Assembly: GCA_029067025.1 (NCBI GenBank)
Contig: JAIEFH010000138.1
Coordinates: forward strand, 1-23,797
Reading direction: 5' to 3'
DNA length: 23,797 bases
From: Oscillospiraceae bacterium
Lineage (GTDB): Bacteria > Bacillota > Clostridia > Oscillospirales > Oscillospiraceae
The position numbers were made by a program, and so were the translations under genes. Shown piece after piece: positions 1 through 7,372 of this stretch (its first letter is position 1; every line of letters starts with the position of its first letter). A model generated the notes under the pieces. That model was not told the origin of the DNA. It did not search any database and worked only from the letters and a program-made list of their open reading frames with translations.

Positions 1-150
1 GTGCCCTATATGCTGGTGGTGGGCGACCGGGACATGGAGAATGGCACCGTCTCCCCCCGCCACCGCTCCGGCGAGGATCTGGGGGCCATGGGGCTGGACG
101 CCTTCGCCGCGATGCTGGGCGAAGAGGTCAAAAGTAAGGCAATCAAGTGA
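1..150 (+). CDS. thrS: Threonyl-tRNA synthetase, C-terminal end (5' part outside window)
   Basis: Only the last 49 residues are inside the window. They begin VPYMLVVGDRDMENGTVS and continue with a basic stretch and DLGAMGLDAF, which matches the last strands and helix of the class IIa anticodon-binding domain of threonyl-tRNA synthetase (compare IPYMLVCGDKE...GKV in the E. coli enzyme). The enzyme charges tRNA-Thr with threonine in the cytoplasm; this domain reads the anticodon. The frame stays open to the window edge and ends in TGA, followed after six bases by a strong intrinsic terminator, so it is the last gene of its transcript. The identification rests on family recall of a short segment. 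A related class IIa synthetase is the alternative, but the VPYMLVVGD stretch favours ThrRS. Confidence 0.9.
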   Translation: MPYMLVVGDRDMENGTVSPRHRSGEDLGAMGLDAFAAMLGEEVKSKAIK

Positions 151-154
151 GAAA

Positions 155-190
155 AGAGCCGCCGGGAATTCCCGGCGGCTTTTTTTATTT
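155..190 (+). terminator. Intrinsic terminator of thrS
   Basis: A perfect 12-bp inverted repeat (157-168 pairing with 169-180, AGCCGCCGGGAA/TTCCCGGCGGCT) is followed directly by TTTTTTATTT. It lies just after the thrS stop codon. Confidence 0.95.
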
Positions 191-222
191 GTTTGGGACA
201 CGACTCTGGCATCCCATTCCCC

Positions 223-251
223 TTGACAAAACCTCTGTGCGCAGTTATACT
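223..251 (+). promoter_or_regulatory. Consensus SigA promoter of the antisense RNA
   Basis: A perfect -35 box TTGACA (223-228) and a near-perfect -10 box TATACT (246-251) are separated by 17 bases. No credible plus-strand protein gene lies downstream before the terminator at 303-350, so the promoter most likely drives a short RNA starting near 258. Confidence 0.88.
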
Positions 252-291
252 AAATATAGAAAGGGCGTTGCCGGCAGACGGCTGGCCCTCA
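252..291 (-). terminator. Possible terminator of the toxin mRNA
   Basis: On the minus strand the imperfect GC-rich hairpin at 263-288 is followed by TTTCTATATTT. If used, the toxin mRNA would cover the whole antisense RNA. The stem is interrupted by small internal loops, so this is a weak call. Confidence 0.4.
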
Positions 292-350
292 GATTTTGGG
301 TTAAGAAGTAACCGCTATCTTTGTGAGGGATGGGCGGTTACTTCTTTTTA
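258..350 (+). ncRNA. Candidate antisense antitoxin RNA (type I toxin-antitoxin)
   Basis: About 93 nt are expected between the consensus promoter at 223-251 and an intrinsic terminator. The RNA starts with an imperfect hairpin (GGGC 263-266 and GCCG 270-273 pairing with CGGC 279-282 and GCCC 285-288). It ends with a 13-bp stem (303-315 with 334-346) followed by T345-T349. The 3' part is complementary to the last codons and the 3' region of the small minus-strand toxin gene at 338-421. This converging arrangement with overlapping 3' ends is the one known for TxpA/RatA and BsrG/SR4 in Bacillus subtilis. The ends are predicted from the promoter and terminator only; the antitoxin role is inferred. 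Confidence 0.7.
303..350 (+). terminator. Terminator of the antisense RNA
   Basis: A 13-bp perfect stem (AAGAAGTAACCGC at 303-315, GCGGTTACTTCTT at 334-346) with an 18-base loop runs into a T tract. The stop codon of the opposing toxin gene (338-340) lies inside the right arm, so the terminator and the end of the coding region are superimposed. Confidence 0.85.
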
Positions 351-421
351 TCTGCCGCAATAAAGAGGCTGATAATGCCAATGATGACCATGCAAAGCTG
401 AAAAATCTCAGATGTACTCAT
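338..421 (-). CDS. Putative type I toxin, holin-like small membrane peptide
   Basis: A 27-residue peptide starts MSTSEIFQLCMVIIGIISLF and ends in AADKKK: a short polar N-terminus, one hydrophobic span of about 17 residues and a basic tail. This is the layout of the TxpA/BsrG/'putative holin-like toxin' peptides of Firmicutes, which insert into the cytoplasmic membrane and are silenced by antisense RNA. The start is the ATG at 421, about 7 nt after an AGGGGGG ribosome site. A longer in-frame reading from 556 exists, but that extension lacks a signal and crosses a GC-rich leader hairpin. The leader carries a GGGGGC/GCCCCC hairpin (448-466) that could control translation. The stop lies inside the antisense terminator. 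Family membership is by sequence pattern; toxicity is inferred. Confidence 0.75.
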   Translation of the reverse strand: MSTSEIFQLCMVIIGIISLFIAADKKK

Positions 422-527
422 TGGGCAGCCCCCCTTTCCGAAGATCAGGGGGCAAGAAGTGCCCCCTGTCAAGAGGGCCCCGCCTACCGTTACTGGCAAC
501 GCTGAAAGACAATGCTTTCCTGCTCCA

Positions 528-556
528 AGCATAGCACAAAGCAAGAGAAAAGGCAA
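528..556 (-). promoter_or_regulatory. Likely promoter of the toxin mRNA
   Basis: Read on the minus strand, TTGCCT (556-551) and TATGCT (533-528) are 17 bases apart, and a TG pair stands one base before the -10 box (extended -10). Transcription would start near 521 and give a leader of about 100 nt containing the 448-466 hairpin. Confidence 0.55.
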
Positions 557-563
557 TCCCCCC

Positions 564-592
564 TTGCTTTTTTCGCCAACCTATGGTATATA
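564..592 (+). promoter_or_regulatory. Probable promoter of the CNNM/CorC-type gene
   Basis: TTGCTT (564-569) and TATATA (587-592) are separated by 17 bases, with an extended TGG before the -10 box. A small hairpin (ACCTC 603-607 with GAGGT 613-617) lies in the leader. Confidence 0.55.
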
Positions 593-652
593 TGATTGCA
601 ATACCTCCTCACGAGGTAAATCTTTACTTATTTTAGGAGTTGATTTGTCCAT

Positions 653-1912
653 ATGGACCCAGATAGTATGATACTGCTGGCCGTGCTGGTGGTCATGGTG
701 GTCATGTCCGGCTATTTTTCCGCTACCGAGACGGCCTTCACCTCCCTCAACCGCATCCGCCTGAAGAGCCGCGCCGACAACGGCGACAAAAAGGCGGAAA
801 AAACCCTGGCCCTAGCTGAGGATTACGACAAGCTGCTGTCCACCATCCTCATCGGCAACAACATCGTCAACAACATAGCCGCCACCCTGTCCACCCTGCT
901 GTTCATCAAGCTGATTAACGAGGAGAGTGGTCCGGCGGTGTCCACCATCGTACTCACCGTGGTAGTGCTGATCTTCGGCGAAATCTCCCCCAAAAGCCTG
1001 GCCAAGGAATCCCCGGAGGCCTTCGCTATGTTCTCCGCGCCCCTGCTGCGGCTGTTCATGGTGGTGCTCACCCCGCTGAACTTCATCTTCGGCCTGTGGA
1101 AGAAGCTGCTCACCCTCCTATTCCACAAGGAACAGGACGAGGGCATCACCGACGAAGAGCTGGTCACCATGGTGGAGGAGGCGGAGGATCAGGGCGGCCT
1201 GGATCGGGAGGAGAGCCAGCTCATCCGCTCCGCCATCCGCTTTGATGACCTGGAGGCCGGGGACATCCTCACCCCCCGGGTGGACGTGGTGGCGGTAGAG
1301 GACACGTCCAGCCTCAGCGACGTGACAGCGGTATTTGCCGCCGAGGGTTACTCCCGCCTGCCTGTGTACCATGAGAGCATCGACGACATTGTGGGCGTGA
1401 TCCACCAGAAGGATCTGTTTTCCGCCCGCTATCACGGCCGGGATCAGCTGTCCCCGCTGATCCGCCCGGTGCTGCACATCACGGCGCTTACCAAGATCGA
1501 CGACCTGATGCGCCAGTTCCAGCGCACCAAGACCCAGATGGCGGTGGTGGTGGACGAGTACGGCGGCACCGAGGGCATCCTCACCATGGAGGACATCGTG
1601 GAGGAGCTGGTGGGCGAAATCTGGGACGAGCACGACGAGGTGGTGGAGCAGTTCCGCAAGCAGCCCGACGGCAGCTATCTCATCTCCTGCTCCGCCGACC
1701 TGGACGATCTGTACGACCTGTTCCAGGTCACCGGCGAGTGCGACGCGGCCACTGTGTCCGGCTGGGTGCTGGAACAGCTGGGCCGGGTGCCGGAAGTTGG
1801 GGATCACTTTGTGTGGGAAAATCTGGACGTCACCGTTACCCGCGCCGAGCACCACCGGGTGCTGGAAATCAAAGTGGTGGTTCAACCCGATCCTGAGGAC
1901 GAAGAGGAATAA
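653..1912 (+). CDS. CNNM/HlyC-CorC family membrane transporter (DUF21-CBS-CBS-CorC)
   Basis: The 419-residue protein has the full family layout. An N-terminal DUF21/CNNM membrane domain (about residues 1-180) contains the FSATETAFTSLNRIRLK motif followed by several hydrophobic spans. Two CBS domains follow (about 200-320; TPRVDVVAV starts the first, and the second contains MAVVVDEYGGTEGILTMEDI). A C-terminal CorC_HlyC transporter-associated domain (about 335-410) follows, and the tail is acidic. Relatives are often called hemolysins, but characterised members handle Mg2+ or related cations. The start ATG at 653 is the first possible in frame; AGGAG lies at 635-639, 13 bases upstream, a long spacing. 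A second ATG follows at 668. The gene is monocistronic, with its own promoter and terminator. The transported ion cannot be told from the sequence. Confidence 0.93.
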   Translation: MDPDSMILLAVLVVMVVMSGYFSATETAFTSLNRIRLKSRADNGDKKAEKTLALAEDYDKLLSTILIGNNIVNNIAATLSTLLFIKLINEESGPAVSTIVLTVVVLIFGEISPKSLAKESPEAFAMFSAPLLRLFMVVLTPLNFIFGLWKKLLTLLFHKEQDEGITDEELVTMVEEAEDQGGLDREESQLIRSAIRFDDLEAGDILTPRVDVVAVEDTSSLSDVTAVFAAEGYSRLPVYHESIDDIVGVIHQKDLFSARYHGRDQLSPLIRPVLHITALTKIDDLMRQFQRTKTQMAVVVDEYGGTEGILTMEDIVEELVGEIWDEHDEVVEQFRKQPDGSYLISCSADLDDLYDLFQVTGECDAATVSGWVLEQLGRVPEVGDHFVWENLDVTVTRAEHHRVLEIKVVVQPDPEDEEE

Positions 1913-1915
1913 ACG

Positions 1916-1950
1916 CGGCCCCTGGTTTTCGTACCAGGGGCCGTTCTTTT
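1916..1950 (+). terminator. Terminator of the CNNM/CorC-type gene
   Basis: An 11-bp perfect stem (1916-1926 with 1933-1943, CGGCCCCTGGT/ACCAGGGGCCG) with a six-base loop is followed by TTCTTTT. It sits between two converging genes. Confidence 0.85.
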
Positions 1951-4303
1951 ATGCGTTCCTCCGCTTTTCCAACACGGCCAGCGCCAGTCCTGCCAGGGAC
2001 AGCGCCCCCAACGCCATGCCGTGAACCAACCCCGGCGCGGTGTAGCGAAGCTCAATCTCATGCTCCCCGGCGTAGAGGGGGACGGTCAGGAAAGTCTCCA
2101 GCCAAACGCCCGTGTCCACCTTTTTACCGTCCACGTAGGCCGTCCAACCCTTCTCGGCGGGGATAGTCGTGGCCAGCTCGCCCTCCGTCCCGCTTCGGAC
2201 GGCCAACCGCACCCGGCCGTCCTTCTCCACCGATAAAATCTCCGTGTTGTCCAGCCGCTCCATAACGGCGTAGAGTGCGCTCTGGTCCAGCTCCCACAGC
2301 CGCCCGGCCCAGTTCCCAAAATGGCGGACCGTGACCGTCCACGCCTCTCCCTCCGCGGGCGTGCCAAGATAGTGGACGCTGGCCCACTCGCTGGAGCCCA
2401 GCCACAGCAGATGCTCCCCATTCACCAGCACCTCCCGCAAGCCATTGGCGGACAGGTCGGCGTAGATGGGCTTTCCCGTTCCGGTGAAGGTCAACCTGGT
2501 ACCTCCCAGGCTCTCCGGCTCCGCCACCGTCTCCACCGGGATAAATACCGACGTATTGGCCTGCGTCAGCCCGGAGATCAGCGTGTTTTGCCGCACAAAG
2601 CAGTTGTTATCCGCCAGCTCCGGCACCTCTCCCGCCGCCATGAAGGCCAGCGGCAGCGTTTTGGGGCTCTTCCACAGTGTCAGCCCGCCCGCCTGGGCGA
2701 CGGGCTCGTACCCCGGCGGCATATCGTCCCCGCTGATGACATATTTCACGCCAAACAGCGCGTCGGTCACCGGCGTGGAGCCGTAGTAAGCGCACCACAT
2801 CCACGTCTGAGCAAAGCCCAGCTTTTTCGTCAGCCGGTTCACCTGGTCATTATATAGGCTGCTGTAGTGGGTGATGCCGGGGTAACCGAAGGACAGCGGA
2901 CTGTTGAACCCCCGGTCTGACCTGGCCCCCATGCGGTAAAATCCGCCCCCGGCGTCCTCCTTTGCCGCCTCCACCAGTTGGGCGTTGGCGGTGTAGTAGT
3001 CCCGGTATGCCCGGTAGGAATCGGATCCGAACTGCCCCTCCAGCCCGCCCAGGATGGTTTTTGTGTTGAAACCCAGCTCCAGCACCGACAGTGCGGCCAG
3101 GGTCAGCGCCCCGCCCCGCTTCAGCCAGGGATCGCGCTCTCCCAGCCAGTCCAGCAGCGGGCCCAAGGCCTGAACCGCCAGATACAGCAGGCAGAACGAG
3201 ACCACAAAGGAGTAGCGGGCAGGGAACCAATTGGGCCGCTGGAAGAGGTGCCACACCTTATCTGCCGGGGACAGCAGCAGAGACGCGGCGGACACCGCCA
3301 GCAAAGCGCCGCTGGCCAGCTTTTCCCGCGGCGAAATTTTTCGCGGAAAGAAGTACACGACCGCCAGCACCAGCGCCGCTGTCCCACAGAACACATAGGG
3401 CGGCGCCCCGTAGGTGATGGAACGGTACTGCCCTGGGCGCAGCTGATTCAGCAGCTGCGCGGGGTCGCAGGCCAGCAGTCCGTCGTAGTCCACGTTTCCG
3501 CCGCTGAATTTGCCGGTGAACATGGACAGGAAGGTGGGCAGCCACAGCCACGCCGTCAGCCCCAGGGCGCAGGCCGCGCCGCCGAAGAAACGGAGCAGAA
3601 TCGTTTTCAGCGCCGTTCGATCCGGCCAGAGAACCGCCAATCGGGCGCACAGATACAGCGCGCAGAAAATGCCTACCATATAGGAGATATACCAGGTGGA
3701 AATAAAGCACACCGTCAGCGCGGCAATCAGCGGCCCCCCGCTCCGCCCCGCCAGAATGCGCTCCACCGCCAGCAGGATCAGCGGCAGCCAGATCACTCCG
3801 TCCAGCCACATGACGCAGATGGAATAGATAGCGTTATACGACATCAGGGCGTAGCACACCGCGCAGATCAGCGCCGCCCCGTCATGGCCGGGGAACCGCT
3901 TTCGCGCGAAAACGGCAAAGCTCACCCCCGCCAGACCGATTTTCAGCACCATGAGGAACATCAGCCCGATGGGCATGGCCTCATTTGGCACAAACAGGGT
4001 CAATAGGGACAGCGGGCTGGACACATAATAGGAGAACACCCCGATATAAGACGTGCCCAGCGCCTTTGACCAGGAGAAGAACAGCTCGCCGTTTTTCAGC
4101 GCGCAGAAAAATTCCACATACTGGGTGGACATATCGGAGATGAGAATCGTCTTGTCCCCCCAGGGGGCCATGCCCAGGGACGCGCAGACCCACAGCATCA
4201 CCAGCCCTGGAACGGCAAAAGCCAGGGCGTACACCGCCGCCCCCAACCGTTTACGTTTGCCCGTCGCGCTCCCCTCCCTTCTTTGGCACAAGCGGCGCTC
4301 CAC
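1949..4303 (-). CDS. YfhO family large membrane protein
   Basis: The protein of up to 784 residues has about a dozen hydrophobic spans in its first 420 residues, then a soluble C-terminal part with beta-rich stretches, and a final membrane helix before a basic end (LEKRRNA). The early SDMSTQYVEFF motif after the first span is the conserved DxxxQY region of YfhO-type proteins, which resemble GT-C glycosyltransferases and are linked to lipoteichoic acid or lipid-carrier glycosylation in Bacillus and Listeria. The acceptor here is unknown. The start is uncertain. The GTG at 4303 lies only about 6 nt downstream of the start site predicted from the promoter at 4316-4344. A strong purine run (AAGGGAGGGG, 4280-4271) lies inside the first codons, yet no ATG/GTG/TTG follows it at normal spacing; the next is a TTG at 4246. 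Confidence 0.85.
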   Translation of the reverse strand: MERRLCQRREGSATGKRKRLGAAVYALAFAVPGLVMLWVCASLGMAPWGDKTILISDMSTQYVEFFCALKNGELFFSWSKALGTSYIGVFSYYVSSPLSLLTLFVPNEAMPIGLMFLMVLKIGLAGVSFAVFARKRFPGHDGAALICAVCYALMSYNAIYSICVMWLDGVIWLPLILLAVERILAGRSGGPLIAALTVCFISTWYISYMVGIFCALYLCARLAVLWPDRTALKTILLRFFGGAACALGLTAWLWLPTFLSMFTGKFSGGNVDYDGLLACDPAQLLNQLRPGQYRSITYGAPPYVFCGTAALVLAVVYFFPRKISPREKLASGALLAVSAASLLLSPADKVWHLFQRPNWFPARYSFVVSFCLLYLAVQALGPLLDWLGERDPWLKRGGALTLAALSVLELGFNTKTILGGLEGQFGSDSYRAYRDYYTANAQLVEAAKEDAGGGFYRMGARSDRGFNSPLSFGYPGITHYSSLYNDQVNRLTKKLGFAQTWMWCAYYGSTPVTDALFGVKYVISGDDMPPGYEPVAQAGGLTLWKSPKTLPLAFMAAGEVPELADNNCFVRQNTLISGLTQANTSVFIPVETVAEPESLGGTRLTFTGTGKPIYADLSANGLREVLVNGEHLLWLGSSEWASVHYLGTPAEGEAWTVTVRHFGNWAGRLWELDQSALYAVMERLDNTEILSVEKDGRVRLAVRSGTEGELATTIPAEKGWTAYVDGKKVDTGVWLETFLTVPLYAGEHEIELRYTAPGLVHGMALGALSLAGLALAVLEKRRNA

Positions 4304-4315
4304 AGAGCGCCAATC

Positions 4316-4344
4316 ATTTTATCATGGCCCGTCCGGGCTGTCAA
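4316..4344 (-). promoter_or_regulatory. Promoter of the YfhO-family gene
   Basis: On the minus strand TTGACA (4344-4339) and TAAAAT (4321-4316) are exactly 17 bases apart. Transcription would begin near 4309, giving almost no leader before the GTG at 4303. Confidence 0.75.
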
Positions 4345-4439
4345 ATTGCCGAAAACGCCGACCTTGTTTTTCCACGTATCATTTTGCCCGTTTTTGCACA
4401 TCCTGCACACAGAAGTCAAATGGAAAAGAGGTTCACGCC

Positions 4440-5573
4440 ATGAAACGAATAACCGCCCTGGCGCTGACGCTACTATGCCTGCTCAGCGTCCCGGCTTACG
4501 CCGCCCCCGCGGGCGTTACCGCCCCCTCCGCCGTCCTGATGGAAAAGACCACCGGCACGGTCCTTTCCGAGCAGGACTCCAAAACCCAATATGAGCCCGC
4601 CTCCGTCACCAAAATCATGACCCTGCTGCTGGTCATGGAGGCCATTGACGGCGGCAGCCTGGGCTGGGACGATATGGTCACCGCCTCCGCCTACGCCTGC
4701 TCCATGGGCGGCAGCCAGATCTGGCTGAAGGAGAACGAACAGCTCACCGTCCGGGATATGGTGAAGGCGGTGACGGTGGTGTCCGCCAACGACTGCGCCG
4801 TGGCCCTGGCCGAACACGTGGCGGGCAGCGAGACCGCCTTTGTGGAGCGGATGAACCAGCGGGCAGCGGAGCTTGGCATGGAGAACACCACCTTCAAAAA
4901 CTGCACCGGCCTGCCCGCCGAAGGGCACCTGACCTGCGCCTATGACATCGCGCTGATGAGCCGGGAGCTGATCCTGAACCACCCGTCTATCCGGGAGTTC
5001 ACCACCATCTGGATGGACACCCTGCGGGACGGCACCTTCCAGCTGTCCAACACAAACAAGCTGATCTTCTACTATGAAGGGGCCACCGGGCTCAAAACCG
5101 GCTTCACCGACACGGCGCTGTACTGCCTGTCCGCCACAGCGGAGCGGGACGGCATGGAACTCATCGCCGTGGTGATGCACGCCCCCACCTCCAACGACCG
5201 GTTTGAGAGCTGCAAAACCCTGCTGAACTACGGCTTCGCCAACTACGCCATCACTCCTGTCTACCCCGACCAGGCCATTCCGCCGGTGGCGGTGTCCCTG
5301 GGCACTCAGGACACCGTTCAGCCCGTCACGGCCCGTGAATGTTCCATCCTGCTGGAGAAGAGCAAAACGGGGGCTGTCACCACCCAGCTGGAGCTGTGTG
5401 AAAACGTGGAGGCCCCGGTGGAGGCGGGCCAGAAGCTGGGCGAGCTGAAAGTCCTGGTAGACGGCGAACAGGTGGACGTCATTGACCTGGTGGCCGCCCA
5501 GGAGGTGCCCAGGCTGAGTCTTGGCGGCATCTTCAAACGGTTCCTCAACTCGTTGTTCCTGCAAGGAGACTGA
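4440..5573 (+). CDS. dacF: D-alanyl-D-alanine carboxypeptidase (S11 family, PBP5/DacF type)
   Basis: The 377-residue protein trims the terminal D-Ala from peptidoglycan stem peptides outside the cytoplasmic membrane. It begins with a signal peptide (MKRITALALTLLCLL, cleavage near AYA-AP at 20-22). It shows the three active-site motifs of the family in order: SxxK (S55-V-T-K58, catalytic serine), SxN (S115-A-N117) and KTG (K219-T-G221). A PBP5-type C-terminal domain follows, and the end (GIFKRFLNSLFLQ) looks like an amphipathic membrane anchor. The start ATG at 4440 has an AAAGAGG site 8 nt upstream; an open frame extends to 4053, but that extension lacks a signal peptide and lies over another gene. 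The gene is transcribed alone and ends at a hairpin shared with murC. The dacF versus dacB label is by type only. Confidence 0.92.
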   Translation: MKRITALALTLLCLLSVPAYAAPAGVTAPSAVLMEKTTGTVLSEQDSKTQYEPASVTKIMTLLLVMEAIDGGSLGWDDMVTASAYACSMGGSQIWLKENEQLTVRDMVKAVTVVSANDCAVALAEHVAGSETAFVERMNQRAAELGMENTTFKNCTGLPAEGHLTCAYDIALMSRELILNHPSIREFTTIWMDTLRDGTFQLSNTNKLIFYYEGATGLKTGFTDTALYCLSATAERDGMELIAVVMHAPTSNDRFESCKTLLNYGFANYAITPVYPDQAIPPVAVSLGTQDTVQPVTARECSILLEKSKTGAVTTQLELCENVEAPVEAGQKLGELKVLVDGEQVDVIDLVAAQEVPRLSLGGIFKRFLNSLFLQGD

Positions 5574-5604
5574 AAACAGCCCACCCCAGTTGGGGTGGGC
5601 TGTT
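5574..5604. terminator. Bidirectional terminator between dacF and murC
   Basis: A 14-bp perfect inverted repeat (5575-5588 with 5591-5604, AACAGCCCACCCCA/TGGGGTGGGCTGTT) has its tight turn at 5589-5590. The minus side runs into TTTTC, a better tail for murC, while the plus side has only scattered Ts. Confidence 0.8.
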
Positions 5605-5607
5605 CAT

Positions 5608-6981
5608 CTATTGTTCCTTCACCAAAGCCTCTCCAGCGAGGTAAATATCTCCCGCGCCGACGGTGAGGATCAAATCCCCCGGCTGGGCCAGGCGCTTGAG
5701 CTTTTCCGTCACGTCCTTTAAATCGGGGCAGAACACGCTGCCCGGGATTTTCGCCGCCAGGTCGGCGGAGGAGATCCCGATGTCATTGTCCTCCCGGGCG
5801 GCGAAAATCTCCGCCAGGATGGTGACCTCCGGCCGCTTGAGCACCTCCACAAAGTCGTCAAACAGCTCGTGGGTGCGAGAGTAGGTGTGGGGTTGGAAGG
5901 CGCAGATCACCCGCTTGTGGCCCAGCGCCTGGGCGGTGTCGAACAGCGCCGCCAGCTCGCCGGGGTGGTGGGCGTAGTCGTCGCACACCTCCGCGCCGTT
6001 GTACATCCCCTTGTACTCAAACCGCCGGCCGGGGAGCCGGAAGTCCCGCATTCCGTCCTCCACCGCCTTCCCTGGCAGGCCCAGGGCAATGGCGGCGGCA
6101 GCGGCGGCCAGCGCGTTTTTCACATTGTGTATTCCGGGCACGGACAGCTCAAGGTGGGCGTACTTCTCCCCCTGGTACATCACGTCGAAGGAGCCGAAGC
6201 CGTGGGCCATGGACAGGTTGGCCGCGTGGACGTCCCCCTTGTCAATGCCGAAGGTCATGACGGGCCGGGTCTCCCCCTTGAGGGTGACCATGGTGTTCTC
6301 GTCCTCGCAGTTTGCCACAATGAGGCCGTTCTCCGGCACCCGGTCGGCAAATTCCCGGAAGGAATGCTCCACATCGGCTAAATCCTTGAAAAAGTCCAGG
6401 TGGTCGGCCTCCACATTCAAAATCACCGCCACCGTGGGGTAGAAGGACAAAAACGAGTTGCAGTACTCGCAGGACTCCAAAATGATGGTATCCCCGTGGC
6501 CCACCCGGTGGCCCGCCTCCAGCAGAGGCAGGGTGCCGCCGATCATCACCGTGGGGTCGGCCTTGGCCGCCATGAAGATGTGGGTGCACATGGAGGTGGT
6601 GGTGGTTTTCCCGTGGGTGCCCGAGATGCACAGGGCGTTTTTGTAGTCCCGCATGATGGCCCCCCAGGCCTGGGCCCGCTCGAACACGGGGATGCCCGCG
6701 CCCAGCGCGGCGGCGATCTCCGGGTTCTCATCGTGGACGGCGGCGGTGCGCACCACGCAGTCCGCCCCCTCCACGCTCTCAGGCAGATGGCCGATCACCA
6801 CCGGGATACCCAGCTTGCGCAGATGTAACACGGTGGCGCTCTCCCGCTGGTCGGAGCCGGTGACCTTCACCCCGGCCCCATGGAGCACCTCCGCCAGCGA
6901 GGCCATGGACACCCCGCCAATGCCCACCAGGTGGGCCCGCCTCCCAGGCTGTAAATAGTCTCGGATATTCTTGCCTTCCAT
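5608..6981 (-). CDS. murC: UDP-N-acetylmuramate--L-alanine ligase
   Basis: The 457-residue Mur ligase adds L-Ala to UDP-MurNAc using ATP, the first peptide step of peptidoglycan synthesis in the cytoplasm. The N-terminal Rossmann-like domain shows HLVGIGGVSMASLA (about 17-30), typical of MurC. The ATP loop GTHGKTTTTSM begins near residue 121. The central domain contains ESCEYCNSFLSF and NVEADHLDFF. The C-terminal domain contains DDYAHHPGE and QPHTYSRTHELFDDF, both MurC signatures. Length is normal. I chose the ATG at 6981, with AGGGAA 8 nt upstream, over the GTG at 6987, which sits too close to that site. The gene has its own promoter and is not beside other mur genes. Confidence 0.95.
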   Translation of the reverse strand: MEGKNIRDYLQPGRRAHLVGIGGVSMASLAEVLHGAGVKVTGSDQRESATVLHLRKLGIPVVIGHLPESVEGADCVVRTAAVHDENPEIAAALGAGIPVFERAQAWGAIMRDYKNALCISGTHGKTTTTSMCTHIFMAAKADPTVMIGGTLPLLEAGHRVGHGDTIILESCEYCNSFLSFYPTVAVILNVEADHLDFFKDLADVEHSFREFADRVPENGLIVANCEDENTMVTLKGETRPVMTFGIDKGDVHAANLSMAHGFGSFDVMYQGEKYAHLELSVPGIHNVKNALAAAAAAIALGLPGKAVEDGMRDFRLPGRRFEYKGMYNGAEVCDDYAHHPGELAALFDTAQALGHKRVICAFQPHTYSRTHELFDDFVEVLKRPEVTILAEIFAAREDNDIGISSADLAAKIPGSVFCPDLKDVTEKLKRLAQPGDLILTVGAGDIYLAGEALVKEQ

Positions 6982-7041
6982 ACTCACTCTTCCCTCATAT
7001 GACCAACGCGGCCTGCGCGTTTACAAATTTTAAAGCACTTT

Positions 7042-7070
7042 ATTATATAATGTGCCACAGGAAATTGCAA
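7042..7070 (-). promoter_or_regulatory. Promoter of murC
   Basis: On the minus strand TTGCAA (7070-7065) and a perfect TATAAT (7047-7042) are 17 bases apart. The expected leader is about 55 nt. Confidence 0.78.
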
Positions 7071-7112
7071 CCTCTAAAATTATAATCGGCCCGCCTCCGG
7101 TTTAGACGTGCC

Positions 7113-7148
7113 AGGCAAAAAAACAGCCCGGCGGTCATCCCGCCGGGC
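7113..7148 (-). terminator. Terminator of the PadR operon
   Basis: A 9-bp perfect GC stem (7126-7134 with 7140-7148) with a five-base loop is followed on the minus strand by TG and seven Ts (TGTTTTTTTG). Confidence 0.92.
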
Positions 7149-7159
7149 CGTTCCTTTTT

Positions 7160-7357
7160 TCAAAGCGCAAAATACCGCACACCGTCCACGGTGCAGATGA
7201 GACTCTGGCTGATCATCCGCCGGGTCACCCCGCGAAAACCGTCCGGGTTAAATATACCGGCCTTGCGAAAGCTCACTGCCCGCTCGGGGCGGTCGGCGCC
7301 GCATTTGCGGAGCTTGCGCAGAATATAATTCCTGCGGATCAGCGGAACTGGTACCAT
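7160..7357 (-). CDS. 65-aa conserved-looking small protein, possible winged helix
   Basis: I do not recognise a named family. The 65-residue basic protein starts MVPVPLIRRNYILRKLRKCG. It appears to hold three helices (RNYILRKLRKCG, ERAVSFRKAG, RGVTRRMISQSL) followed by a beta hairpin (ICTVDGVRYFAL), the order of a minimal winged-helix fold. It is a believable gene: a perfect AAGGAGG site lies 7 nt before its ATG, it begins 15 bases after the stop of the DUF4097 gene in the same operon, and a strong terminator follows. DNA binding is an inference from the helix pattern, not from a motif. Confidence 0.75.
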   Translation of the reverse strand: MVPVPLIRRNYILRKLRKCGADRPERAVSFRKAGIFNPDGFRGVTRRMISQSLICTVDGVRYFAL

Positions 7358-7372
7358 CGTTCTTCCTCCTTG

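Noticed and set aside
602..618. Six-bp hairpin in the leader of the CNNM/CorC-type gene as a riboswitch
   Set aside because: The leader is only about 55 nt and too simple for a known metal riboswitch; the hairpin may be chance.
1118..1885. A 255-codon open frame on the minus strand opposite the CNNM/CorC-type gene
   Set aside because: Its product is His/Val/Gln-rich and unlike a folded protein, and the opposite strand encodes a clear family member. This is usual in GC-rich genes.
2978..4006. A 342-codon plus-strand open frame opposite the YfhO gene
   Set aside because: Gln/Arg/Pro-rich product with no ribosome site or motif; a shadow of the real gene.
4053..4439. Upstream in-frame extension of the carboxypeptidase gene
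   Set aside because: It would cover the start and promoter of the YfhO gene and place the signal peptide inside the protein; the ATG at 4440 has a good ribosome site.
4473..5564. A 363-codon minus-strand open frame opposite dacF
   Set aside because: His/Gly/Gln-rich product; dacF on the other strand has all catalytic motifs.
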